NCBI GenBank assembly: GCA_041685625.1
Contig: JAWLFJ010000127.1
Coordinates: 1 to 10,594, forward strand
Source: Albimonas sp041685625
GTDB lineage: Bacteria; Pseudomonadota; Alphaproteobacteria; Rhodobacterales; Rhodobacteraceae
Direction of reading: 5' to 3'
Length of the DNA stretch: 10,594 bases
Shown: positions 1 to 5,973 of the stretch, piece by piece
Numbering within the stretch: the stretch's first letter is position 1
Layout of the letters: every line of letters begins with the position of its first letter
Translations under genes and position numbers: made by a program
The notes under the pieces: generated by a model
Databases searched by the model: none
Seen by the model: the letters and a program-made list of their open reading frames with translations, nothing else
Told to the model about the DNA's origin: nothing

Positions 1-57
1 CTCAGCGGCAAGACATGCAAGCATCCGTCCGTCGGCTTCCAACCAACAACCGAACCG

Positions 58-65
58 CCCACACG
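58..65 (-). promoter_or_regulatory. boxC-like element
   Basis: The minus strand reads CGTGTGGG, one mismatch from the E. coli rrn boxC TGTGTGGG, 22 bases after boxA. Its order and spacing in the leader support the call; as an isolated 8-mer it would mean little. Confidence 0.45.
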
Positions 66-87
66 TCCCTTCCATTTAGGACGACAA

Positions 88-99
88 TGTCAAAGAGCG
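88..99 (-). promoter_or_regulatory. boxA antitermination element
   Basis: The minus strand reads CGCTCTTTGACA, close to the enterobacterial rrn boxA TGCTCTTTAACA and to the CTCTTTGACA form that I recall from alphaproteobacterial rRNA leaders and spacers. In RNA it binds the NusB-NusE (S10) heterodimer. This is the most diagnostic piece of the leader. Confidence 0.75.
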
Positions 100-106
100 T
101 GACCCC

Positions 107-121
107 TCGGGGCCTCCCCGA
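107..121 (-). promoter_or_regulatory. boxB-like hairpin of the rrn leader
   Basis: A perfect 6-bp stem (TCGGGG with CCCCGA) encloses a 3-base loop, 8 bases upstream of boxA on the minus strand. There is no following U-tract, so it is not an intrinsic terminator. Position relative to boxA matches the boxB hairpin of rrn antitermination sites. A short GC stem can arise by chance in such DNA, so the assignment rests on its context. Confidence 0.5.
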
Positions 122-160
122 TCGCGACCCGGTGTGTCCCGGCCCCGTCGGTGAGGGCGG

Positions 161-189
161 GGTATATGGAGATTCGACGGGGCGCGCAA
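161..189 (-). promoter_or_regulatory. Probable rRNA-operon promoter (-35/-10)
   Basis: On the minus strand a TTGCGC -35 hexamer (189-184) is followed, after exactly 17 bases, by a TATACC -10 hexamer (166-161). Transcription would begin near 154 and run leftwards off the window. Seen: both hexamers, optimal spacing, a GC-rich stretch just after the -10, and an AT-rich block at 221-250 upstream. Inference: this drives the rRNA operon whose antitermination leader follows at 121-58. The AT-rich block lies about 65-95 bases upstream of the predicted start, too far for a classical UP element, but it could be a protein-binding activator region. No transcript data are available, so the exact start is a guess. 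Confidence 0.6.
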
Positions 190-299
190 CCGCTTTCTGC
201 ATTCGACTTCGGCGACGTCAGAATCGGTTTTCTTACATATAATTCATAGGCTTGCCGCGTCATCGAACCGCCACGCCCGGATTCGCCCGTGGGATGACG

Positions 300-1091
300 T
301 CACGTCGAGCGACGGGCCCCTTCCAACGTCTCGAGCGCCGCCGCCGCGCCGCGCGAAGCGGCGAGCGCCTCCGCGCCGGCCGCACGCCGCACGACCCGCG
401 CAAGCCCCGCCGCGTCCAACGCCAGAGCGTCCGAGCCCGGCGGCGCGCCCGCCGCCTCCTCCGAACGACAGATCCAGACCGCCCCTCCCGGCGTCGCCCC
501 GAAGACGGCGCGAAGCCGAGCGCCCGCGCGCGCCGCGTCGCCCGCATCCGTCGCGTCGGGCCGCAGCAACACCGCACGCCGCGCTTCGATCACCTGGTCC
601 CAGCCCTGCACCTTCACCGGCCGCGGCGCCAAGGCGCCCGCCGCCAGCAGCGCCTGCACCGGCTTCAGCCTCCCCATCTCGCGAGAGATCAGGGCCACCA
701 CCTCGGGCCCCACCCCGAGTCGCTCGAGCATCGCGAGGCGCGGCAGCAGTTCGGCGAAGAGCGCCACCGCATCCGCGTGCCGACCGTGCCAAACCGGCGC
801 CACGGCCTCGAAACGGCGACGAGAGGGGAAGGCCCGCACCAGCCAGTCGACCGGCGCCGCCGGCGGCCAGCCCGGGTCCAGCCGGCGCCCGCCCTCGAAC
901 ACCGCTCCGCCCATCGGCTCGACCGAGAGCCGTCCCGTCAGCGCCAGCCCATCGCCGGCGCCGAGCCGCGCTCCCGCCGCCGGCCGCGTCCGCGCCCAGG
1001 GTCCGAGCTCGACCGCCCGGCCCAAAGCCGCACGCGCCGGGGCGAAATCCGCCCGCGCCCACGCCGCGCGCACCCGCCTCAGGGCCTCCAT
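300..1091 (-). CDS. Short GT61-like (DUF563) glycosyltransferase-related protein
   Basis: Encodes 263 residues. The middle resembles family 61 glycosyltransferases (DUF563, linked with capsule or surface polysaccharide synthesis): a PVWHGRHADAVALFAELLPR segment, where family members carry a conserved His ahead of a 'LPRL' helix, then a region ending in VWICRS that looks like the 'xxSR/RS' strand opening the second Rossmann half. Only about 55 residues follow that strand, so the C-terminal part with the family's HGAxLxN-type motif appears to be missing; the protein is short and may be inactive or a divergent relative. The ATG at 1091 has no good SD; a 12-codon frame with a strong SD (1117-1079) overlaps it and may feed ribosomes to it. 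It diverges from the GT-A-like and FkbM genes, which fits a surface-glycan role. Gene reality is supported by G/C-rich third positions in this frame; the function is tentative. Confidence 0.55.
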   Translation of the reverse strand: MEALRRVRAAWARADFAPARAALGRAVELGPWARTRPAAGARLGAGDGLALTGRLSVEPMGGAVFEGGRRLDPGWPPAAPVDWLVRAFPSRRRFEAVAPVWHGRHADAVALFAELLPRLAMLERLGVGPEVVALISREMGRLKPVQALLAAGALAPRPVKVQGWDQVIEARRAVLLRPDATDAGDAARAGARLRAVFGATPGGAVWICRSEEAAGAPPGSDALALDAAGLARVVRRAAGAEALAASRGAAAALETLEGARRST

Positions 1092-1117
1092 CGCGCCGCA
1101 CCCGATTGCGCCGCCAT
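1079..1117 (-). other. 12-codon mini-ORF with strong SD overlapping the GT61-like start
   Basis: On the minus strand a TAGGAGGG ribosome-binding site (1130-1123) lies five bases before an ATG at 1117. This opens 12 codons (MAAQSGAARWRP) ending in TGA at 1081-1079. The ATG of the GT61-like gene at 1091 lies inside it in another frame. It may be a coupling leader peptide, or the remnant of the original N-terminus after a small indel. Seen: SD, start and stop. Role: inference. Confidence 0.3.
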
Positions 1118-1158
1118 CGCGGCCCTCCTACCCTCCGGATCGCTCACGGGAGGCGACC

Positions 1159-1887
1159 ATGACGGCGGCCCGGCCGGTCTTCAATCTGAACCTGTTCTCC
1201 AACGTCGCGTCGCCGGACCCGGCGCGATGCCTCGCCGGCCATGCCGTGCGAAGCGCCATCGAGGCGCTGGCGCCGGACGACACGCATCGCCTCGTGATCC
1301 GGATGTTCTGCGATCCGAACCCGAACCCGGACGCCTTCGAAGCCTGGGGCAGCGCCGCCCGGGCCGCCCTGCCCTGCCGCGGGATGGAGATCCACCGCAG
1401 CGCCGGCCTCGCGGACGGCTGGCGTCGCTCGATCAAGCTCTCCGAAGGCGCCTACGCTCTGCAGCTCGAGCACGATTTCGTCCTGTTCGCGCGCCGCATC
1501 CCGCACCGGCTCGACGCGATCCTCGCGGCCATGCGGGCGGGCGAGATCACCCATCTGCGCTTCAACAAGCGCTGGAACCGCCCCGTCGGCTACGACGCCT
1601 TCATGGAGCCCGAGAATCCCGGCATCCCGGTCTGCCGCGTCTCCGGCCGCTCCAACAATCCCCACCTCGTCGACGTCGCGCACGCCCGCCGACACGTCCT
1701 GCGCTGGATCGATCCTGCCGCCCGCAAGGCGGAGGGACTAGAGGGCCGGGTCGAACTCTTCGCCGGCGGCGGCCACGTCTACGGCCCTCTCGGGCACCCC
1801 GCGACGGCCGGACATCTCGACGGCCGGTCCCTGAGGTGGCGCGACGCCCTCCGCCGCCGCCTCTGGCTCGCACGAAAGGCCGCCTGA
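1159..1887 (+). CDS. Putative GT-A-fold glycosyltransferase (hypothetical)
   Basis: Encodes 242 residues. No exact family was recognised. The N-terminus has short strand-like segments (FNLNLFS, HRLVIRMF). Around residues 85-110, a helix carrying KLSEGAYALQLEHDFVLF ends in an E-H-D motif (104-106) in the position where GT-A glycosyltransferases place their DxD-type metal/nucleotide-sugar site after a 'gdyil' strand. An FNKRWNRP segment and a CRVSGRSNNPHLVD segment follow. No signal peptide or membrane segment is visible, so it is probably cytoplasmic. The start is supported by a GGGAGG SD five bases before the ATG. Its TGA shares one base with the ATG of the FkbM gene (TGATG), so the two are surely co-translated, and both probably act on the same glycan. 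Reality of the gene is near certain; the function is an inference. Confidence 0.6.
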   Translation: MTAARPVFNLNLFSNVASPDPARCLAGHAVRSAIEALAPDDTHRLVIRMFCDPNPNPDAFEAWGSAARAALPCRGMEIHRSAGLADGWRRSIKLSEGAYALQLEHDFVLFARRIPHRLDAILAAMRAGEITHLRFNKRWNRPVGYDAFMEPENPGIPVCRVSGRSNNPHLVDVAHARRHVLRWIDPAARKAEGLEGRVELFAGGGHVYGPLGHPATAGHLDGRSLRWRDALRRRLWLARKAA

Positions 1888-2612
1888 TGCGTCGCCTCGT
1901 CTGGTCCGTCCGCAAGCGCCTCCTCCGGCTCGACCCCGAGCCGCGGCGCGTCGAGCGCCTGGGGGCGACGTGGGAGCTCGACCCGAAGGACTGGTTCGAC
2001 GCCCGCCTCCTGATCGGCCAGCCCTTCGAGGCCGCGCAGCGCGCCCGCTTCCTCTCCCGCCTGCGCGACCGCCGCCCGAGCCTCCTCTACGACGTCGGCG
2101 CCAATTTCGGCCTCTACGCGATCCTCGCCGCCAAGGCCCTGCCCGACCTCCAGGTCGAGGCGTTCGAGCCGGTGCCCCGAACCCGCGCCAAACTCGCCCT
2201 CAACATCTCGCTGAACGGCCTCGAGGGGCGCGTCCACGTCCACCGGCTCGCCCTCTCCGACCATGAAGGGGAGGGCGAGATCGAGGTCGACCCCCGCTCC
2301 TCCGGCCTCGCCACCCTCTCCGCGAGCCAGGCCGAGCGCGCCCGGCGCGACTTCGCCGAGACGCTGAGCATCCGCACCGCCCGCCTCGACGACCTCGACA
2401 CGCCCGAAGGCGCCGAGATCGCGCTCAAGATCGACGTCGAGGGCCATGAGGCCGAGGCCCTGCGCGGCATGACCCGCATCCTCGCCGCGAACCGCGGCCT
2501 GGCCCAGATCGAGATCCGAGACCGCAACCTCGCGGAAGTCCGCGCCCTTATGGCCGAGGCCGGCTGGGAGGAGACGGGCCGCATCGAGGACGAACTCTAT
2601 TTCGAGCGCTGA
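1887..2612 (+). CDS. FkbM family SAM-dependent methyltransferase
   Basis: Encodes 241 residues. FkbM-family enzymes transfer a methyl group from S-adenosylmethionine, usually to a hydroxyl of a sugar or polyketide. Seen: SAM-binding motif I LYDVGANFGLYA (residues 68-79), the acidic post-strand-2 motif EAFEPVP (91-97), an NxxLNGL segment (106-112), and the family-typical KIDVEGHEAEALRGM (181-195), followed by a C-terminal strand ending QIEIRDRN. All core motifs are present and the length is normal. The start ATG overlaps the stop of the preceding glycosyltransferase gene, and the SD must lie within that gene, so coupling is expected. A much longer frame runs upstream from 252, but it is a GC-driven extension with no homology. 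Likely substrate: a sugar of a surface polysaccharide. It converges on thyX with 13 bp between stops. Confidence 0.87.
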   Translation: MRRLVWSVRKRLLRLDPEPRRVERLGATWELDPKDWFDARLLIGQPFEAAQRARFLSRLRDRRPSLLYDVGANFGLYAILAAKALPDLQVEAFEPVPRTRAKLALNISLNGLEGRVHVHRLALSDHEGEGEIEVDPRSSGLATLSASQAERARRDFAETLSIRTARLDDLDTPEGAEIALKIDVEGHEAEALRGMTRILAANRGLAQIEIRDRNLAEVRALMAEAGWEETGRIEDELYFER

Positions 2613-2625
2613 CGCGCGGCCGCTC

Positions 2626-3546
2626 TCACCCCTTCAGCGCCGCCTCGAACTCCCGCCACTCCCCCGCGCTCATGCCGGAGCTCTCCTGCGTCACCGTCTC
2701 GCCGGCCAGCATCCGGCGCAGGCACGCCATGCCCTGCGCGCTGAACTGCACCGCGCCGAGGCGGTAGTCCTCGAAGGCCGCATAGGCCTCCGGCACCCAG
2801 GCCCGCGCCAGCGCGCCGATCGCCTCGGCGTAGACGCGGATCTCGTATTGCGCGTGCGGATCGGCCCGAAGGCGCAGGAAGTGGAAGAGGTTGTGCAGGT
2901 CCGTTTTCCAGTACCACTGCGTGTAGACGTTCGCCGGCAGGTTCATCCGCGCGAGCTCCCGCGCAAGGCCCCGGCGCTCAGGGTCCGCGCCGTCCTCGTT
3001 CAGCATCCATTCGTAATGGTCGAAGGCGCGGCCCGCGTCCTCGCGCAGCGTCCGCAGCACCGCCTCGGCCTCCGCGCCCTCCAGCACCTCGCCCCGGCCC
3101 TGCCGGTTGCTGCTCGCCTGCGCCGCCAGATGCTCGGGCGCCGGCACGTAGAACTCCCGGTCGAGGATCGAGTAGCGCGCCGAATACTCGTTCACGTTCG
3201 CCGTGCGGTGGCGGATCCACTGCCGCGCCACGAAGATAGGCAGCTTCACGTGCAGCTTGATCTCGCACATCTCGAACGGCGTCGAATGCCAGTGACGCAT
3301 CAGATAGCGGATTAGCCCCCGGTCGTCGCGCGCCTTGCGCGTCCCGGCGCCGTAGCTGACCCGCGCCGCCTGCACGATCGCCGCGTCGTCGCCCATGTAG
3401 TCGACGACCCGCACGAAACCGTGGTCGAGCACCGGAACCGCCTCGCAGAGCCGCGCCTCCAACCCCTCGGCCACCGGGCGCCGCGTCTCGCGCAGCGCCG
3501 CGCGGGACGCCTCGATTTCGGCCTGTTGTTCCGGGCTGAGCGGCAT
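2626..3546 (-). CDS. thyX: Flavin-dependent thymidylate synthase ThyX
   Basis: Encodes 306 residues. ThyX makes dTMP from dUMP using methylene-tetrahydrofolate as carbon donor and NAD(P)H through FAD, the alternative to ThyA, in the cytoplasm as a homotetramer. Seen: the diagnostic ThyX motif RHRx7S as RHRTANVNEYS (residues 112-122), followed by ARYSILDREFY; a YLMRHWHSTPFEM segment (81-93); and, near the C-terminus, the nucleotide-binding LHNLFHFLRLR and QYEIRVYA segments, whose Arg is the family's dUMP-binding residue. The chosen ATG (3546) has a GGGGA SD seven bases upstream and gives the MPLSPEQQAEI N-terminus typical of Rhodobacterales ThyX. An upstream in-frame ATG at 3618 would add 24 residues reaching to within 6 bp of gloA and is unlikely. 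Divergent from gloA; convergent with the FkbM gene. Confidence 0.96.
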   Translation of the reverse strand: MPLSPEQQAEIEASRAALRETRRPVAEGLEARLCEAVPVLDHGFVRVVDYMGDDAAIVQAARVSYGAGTRKARDDRGLIRYLMRHWHSTPFEMCEIKLHVKLPIFVARQWIRHRTANVNEYSARYSILDREFYVPAPEHLAAQASSNRQGRGEVLEGAEAEAVLRTLREDAGRAFDHYEWMLNEDGADPERRGLARELARMNLPANVYTQWYWKTDLHNLFHFLRLRADPHAQYEIRVYAEAIGALARAWVPEAYAAFEDYRLGAVQFSAQGMACLRRMLAGETVTQESSGMSAGEWREFEAALKG

Positions 3547-3566
3547 AGATTGATCCCCGACGCGAC

Positions 3567-3588
3567 AGGGCGCACCGACTCGCGCCCT
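3567..3588. promoter_or_regulatory. Inverted repeat in the thyX/gloA divergent region
   Basis: A perfect 7-bp inverted repeat (AGGGCGC at 3567-3573, GCGCCCT at 3582-3588) with an 8-base spacer sits near the middle of the 77-bp region between the starts of thyX and gloA. It could be an operator or a leader hairpin for thyX. GC-rich palindromes are frequent by chance here. No clear -35/-10 pair was found on either strand of this gap. Confidence 0.2.
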
Positions 3589-3623
3589 CAACATCTGGAA
3601 CCTAGCGCAGAGGGACACGCAAG

Positions 3624-4052
3624 ATGAAGATCAAATACCTCCACACCATGGTCCGCGTCACCGACATCGACGAGTCGAAGGCCTTCTACTGCGACCTGCT
3701 CGGCCTCGAGGAGATCCGCCGCATCGACCGGCCGGAGAACGGCTTCACCCTGGTCTTCCTCGCCCCCCCGGGGCAGGAGGACGCGGCGCTCGAACTCACC
3801 TACAACCACGACTCCGACGAGAAGTACGACGGCGGGCGCAACTTCGGCCATCTCGCCTACGCGGTCGAGGACGTCTACGCGATGTGCGAGAAGCTCCAGA
3901 AGGGCGGCGTGACCATCAACCGCCCGCCCCGCGACGGGCGCATGGCATTCGTGCGCTCGCCCGACGGCATCTCGATCGAACTCCTCCAGATGGGCGACGC
4001 GCTGCCCGCGCAGGAACCCTGGGCGTCGATGGAGAACTCGGGGACCTGGTGA
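3624..4052 (+). CDS. gloA: Lactoylglutathione lyase (glyoxalase I)
   Basis: Encodes 142 residues. Glyoxalase I isomerises the hemithioacetal of methylglyoxal and glutathione to S-lactoylglutathione, the first step of methylglyoxal detoxification, in the cytoplasm as a metal-bound dimer. Seen: a two-module VOC fold with the four expected metal ligands: His7 (YLHTMVRV), Glu57 (LELTYN), His76 (NFGHLAY) and Glu119 (ISIELLQ). The length and the absence of extra loops match the short bacterial Ni(II)/Co(II)-type enzymes such as E. coli GloA (135 residues). A GAGGGA SD lies eight bases before the ATG. It is the first gene of a run with two DUF1194 genes; its TGA overlaps the next gene's GTG (GTGA), so it is probably co-translated with them. 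No glyoxalase II gene is in the window. Confidence 0.95.
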   Translation: MKIKYLHTMVRVTDIDESKAFYCDLLGLEEIRRIDRPENGFTLVFLAPPGQEDAALELTYNHDSDEKYDGGRNFGHLAYAVEDVYAMCEKLQKGGVTINRPPRDGRMAFVRSPDGISIELLQMGDALPAQEPWASMENSGTW

Positions 4053-4756
4053 AGGCCGCCCTCCTCCTCGCCGCCGGCCTCGCGGTCGCCGCGGGGCCGG
4101 CCTCCGCCTGCCGCCTCGCCCTCGCGCTGGCGCTCGACGTGTCCTCCTCCGTCGACGAGGCGGAATACCGCCTGCAGGCGGAGGGACTGGCCGCCGCGCT
4201 CACCGACGCCGAGGTGATGGAGGCGATTCTCGCCCCCGGCGATCCGGTCGCCGTCGCCGTCTACGAATGGTCCGGACGCCGCCAGCAGGTCGTCACCGCC
4301 CCCTGGACCCTGCTCCGCGAGCCGGACGACATCCTCGCGCTGGCCGACCGCGTCGGCGCCGCGCGCCGCACCCACGCGGACTTCCCGACCGCGCTCGGCC
4401 ACGCCCTCGGCTTCGCCGCGCGCCTGTTCCTCTCCGCCCCGGCCTGCGACCGGCGCGTCATCGACGTCTCCGGCGACGGCGCCAACAACGACGGCTACGA
4501 GCCCGTCAACGCCTACGCCGCCTTCGACCTCGACGACGTCACCGTGAACGCTCTCGTGGTCGGCGGCGTCGGCCGTCCCGCCCTCGTGCGCTACTTCCAG
4601 ACGCTCGTGATCAAGGGCGAGAACAGCTTCACCGAACTCGCCGAGGACTACGCCGATTTCGGCCGCGCCATGCGCCGCAAGCTGATCCGCGAGGTGCGTC
4701 CGCCGATGATCCTCGGCGACGCCGGCCCGCATCCGCCGCTCCGGTCGCTCCGATGA
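4049..4756 (+). CDS. DUF1194 exported von Willebrand A-like protein (copy 1)
   Basis: Encodes 235 residues from a GTG start overlapping the gloA stop. Residues 1-20 are a Sec signal peptide (MKAALLLAAG... ending GPASA), so the mature protein is probably periplasmic. DUF1194 has a vWA-like fold of unknown role. A full metal-ion-dependent adhesion site is visible: DVSSS (30-34), a Thr in FPTALG (Thr114) and the Asp-rich VIDVSGDG (137-144). Exactly two cysteines follow the signal peptide (Cys21 and Cys133), at places equivalent to those of the next gene, suggesting a disulfide. A lipoprotein reading of Cys21 (ASAC) is weaker because the paralogue lacks a lipobox. The upstream in-frame ATG at 3884 lies inside gloA and is not credible. 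vWA proteins commonly bind protein partners through the metal site; the partner here is unknown. Confidence 0.88.
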   Translation: MKAALLLAAGLAVAAGPASACRLALALALDVSSSVDEAEYRLQAEGLAAALTDAEVMEAILAPGDPVAVAVYEWSGRRQQVVTAPWTLLREPDDILALADRVGAARRTHADFPTALGHALGFAARLFLSAPACDRRVIDVSGDGANNDGYEPVNAYAAFDLDDVTVNALVVGGVGRPALVRYFQTLVIKGENSFTELAEDYADFGRAMRRKLIREVRPPMILGDAGPHPPLRSLR

Positions 4757-5463
4757 CGCGCCGGCGCCCTCCGACGAGACGCCTGCGCCCCCTCGTCGCG
4801 GCCCTCGCGCTCCTCGCCGCGCCGGCGCGCGCCAGCGCGGACTGCGCCCTCGCCCTGATCCTGGCCCTCGACGTCTCGGGCTCGGTCGACCCGCGGGAAT
4901 GGCGGCTGCAGACAGGCGGCCTCGCCGCGGCCTTCCGCCACCCCGACCTCGTCGAGGCGATCCTCGGCCTCGACGGAGAGCTCCGCCTCGCCGTCACGCA
5001 ATGGACCGGCGCCTCGCGCCAGCAGGTCGCGATGCCCGCCCGCCGCCTTGCCGGTCCCGACGACATCGCCGCGGCCGCCGACGGGCTCGAGACGATGCCC
5101 CGCGTCTGGCGGCACTTCTCCACCGCCGTGGGCGAGGCGCTGATGCACGCCGTCGCCTACGGAGAGGGCGGCTGGGCCGACGGCTGCCGGCGCAAGGTGA
5201 TCGACGTCTCCGGCGACGGCGTCTCGAACGAGGGACTGCCCCCCGCCGGCGGCCGCGCGATGGCCGAGGCCGGCGGCTGGACCGTCAACGGCCTCGCCAT
5301 CGAAGGGGCGGACCCGCCGGTGGCGCCACACTACCGCGCCGAGATGATCGTCGGCCCGGACGCCTTCGTGGAAGTCGCGGACGGGTTCGAGGACTACCCC
5401 CGCGCGATCCTGCGCAAGCTCCTCAAGGAGATCCGGCCGGAGGCGCGGGTCGCCGAACGCTGA
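4753..5463 (+). CDS. DUF1194 exported von Willebrand A-like protein (copy 2)
   Basis: Encodes 236 residues. An Arg-rich n-region and hydrophobic core form a signal peptide ending at about residue 29 (PARASA), so it is exported. The fold repeats that of the preceding gene: MIDAS residues DVSGS (40-44), Thr124 in FSTAVG and VIDVSGDG (149-156); shared blocks include Q/E-W-[ST]-G...RQQV, VNGLAIEG versus VNALVVGG, and a C-terminal RKLLKEIRPE versus RKLIREVRPP. Two cysteines only (Cys31, Cys145) match the paralogue. Its ATG overlaps the previous stop (ATGA), so the pair is coupled. They are clearly diverged tandem paralogues, not a recent copy, and may form a heterodimer (inference). It converges on the HIT gene with 9 bp between stops, leaving no room for a separate terminator. 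Confidence 0.88.
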   Translation: MTRRRPPTRRLRPLVAALALLAAPARASADCALALILALDVSGSVDPREWRLQTGGLAAAFRHPDLVEAILGLDGELRLAVTQWTGASRQQVAMPARRLAGPDDIAAAADGLETMPRVWRHFSTAVGEALMHAVAYGEGGWADGCRRKVIDVSGDGVSNEGLPPAGGRAMAEAGGWTVNGLAIEGADPPVAPHYRAEMIVGPDAFVEVADGFEDYPRAILRKLLKEIRPEARVAER

Positions 5464-5472
5464 CCCGACCCC

Positions 5473-5862
5473 TCAGCCGCCGTCCGGCACCTGGATCATC
5501 CGCCCGAGGAAGCCCCCGGCGAAGAGATGCACGTGCAGATGCGGCACCTCCTGATGCGCGTCCCGCCCCGCGTTGGCGAGGATGCGGAAGCCGCCGCCGC
5601 CCTCGCCCGGCACGTGCCCCAGCGTCGCGGCGACCTTGCCGACCAGCCGCGTGAAGTCCGCGATCTCCGGCTCGGAGGCCTCGGCCGCGAAATGCGCGTA
5701 GTCCACATAGCGGCCCTTCGGAATCACCAGCACGTGCGTCGGCGCCTGAGGGTTGATGTCATGGAAGGCGAGGCTGTGCTCGCTCTCGTCGACCTTCTTG
5801 CAGGGGATCTCACCGCGCAGGATCTTCGCGAAGATGTTCCCGTCGTCATAGTCGTAGGCCAT
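5473..5862 (-). CDS. HIT family nucleotide hydrolase (HinT-like)
   Basis: Encodes 129 residues. HIT proteins of the Hint branch hydrolyse purine nucleoside phosphoramidates such as adenylated lysine, in the cytoplasm as dimers. Seen: an N-terminal NIFAKILRGEIP (residues 9-20), the strand pair THVLVIPKGRY (42-52), NAGRDAHQEVPHL and the histidine triad H-L-H-V-H (108-112) followed by LFAGG. This is the standard length and order, with all three histidines and a C-terminal GRMIQVP tail. The ATG at 5862 has a GGAGAG SD at good spacing; a much longer open frame upstream to 6744 is antisense to the sulfotransferase gene and is discarded. Divergent from the sulfotransferase gene with 111 bp between starts. 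The physiological substrate in this organism is unknown. Confidence 0.93.
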   Translation of the reverse strand: MAYDYDDGNIFAKILRGEIPCKKVDESEHSLAFHDINPQAPTHVLVIPKGRYVDYAHFAAEASEPEIADFTRLVGKVAATLGHVPGEGGGGFRILANAGRDAHQEVPHLHVHLFAGGFLGRMIQVPDGG

Positions 5863-5919
5863 CGCTCTCTCCGGTCGGGGGATGCGCTCGCGCCCGAGAA
5901 AGGCCCGCCCGGCGCTCGG

Positions 5920-5925
5920 CGTCAA
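5920..5925 (-). promoter_or_regulatory. Possible -35 element for the HIT gene
   Basis: The minus strand carries TTGACG (5925-5920), 58 bases before the HIT gene's start codon. No matching -10 hexamer follows at 16-18 bases (TTTCTC is the nearest), so this is half a promoter at best. The same 111-bp gap also holds a 6-bp stem with a 4-base loop (5934-5949) in the leader of the sulfotransferase gene, with no U-tract. Confidence 0.2.
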
Positions 5926-5973
5926 CCGCCCTCGGCGCTGGACAGCGCCCCGCCGGACGGGCACATCCCGGCC

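Larger units (their letters stand above)
1..154 (-). ncRNA. 5' leader of an rRNA operon (partial, runs off left edge)
   Basis: Read on the minus strand, this stretch holds, in order, a GC-rich hairpin (121-107), a boxA-like element (99-88) and a boxC-like element (65-58). That is the boxB-boxA-boxC order of bacterial rrn leaders, where NusA, NusB, NusE (S10), NusG and SuhB assemble to let RNA polymerase read through the untranslated rRNA operon. It sits directly behind a good promoter and is less GC-rich than the surrounding genes. No convincing protein is encoded; the short open frames here have no SD and no recognisable product. The 16S gene should start not far beyond position 1 but none of it is visible. 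Alternative: a 16S-23S spacer carries a similar boxA, but the upstream promoter and protein-coding gene favour the operon leader. Confidence 0.7.

Noticed and set aside
15..242. Small plus- and minus-strand ORFs at 2-242
   Set aside because: No SD, no domain, and the region is better explained as rRNA-operon promoter and leader.
238..243. Perfect TATAAT on the plus strand as a promoter for a plus-strand gene
   Set aside because: No matching -35 at 16-18 bases and no plus-strand gene until 1159; kept only as part of the AT-rich island.
252..2612. A 786-codon plus-strand open frame
   Set aside because: Only its last 241 codons (from 1887) show protein homology (FkbM). The rest is antisense to the GT61-like gene and out of frame with the GT-A-like gene, Arg/Pro-rich, as expected from GC-rich shadow frames.
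3547..3618. Longer thyX start at 3618
   Set aside because: Would leave 5 bp to the gloA start and lies outside the usual ThyX N-terminus; the ATG at 3546 has an SD and gives the familiar MPLSPEQQ start.
4106..4111. Lipoprotein signal at Cys21 of DUF1194 copy 1
   Set aside because: The ASAC context is a weak lipobox and the equivalent Cys of copy 2 is preceded by Asp, so a disulfide role explains both.
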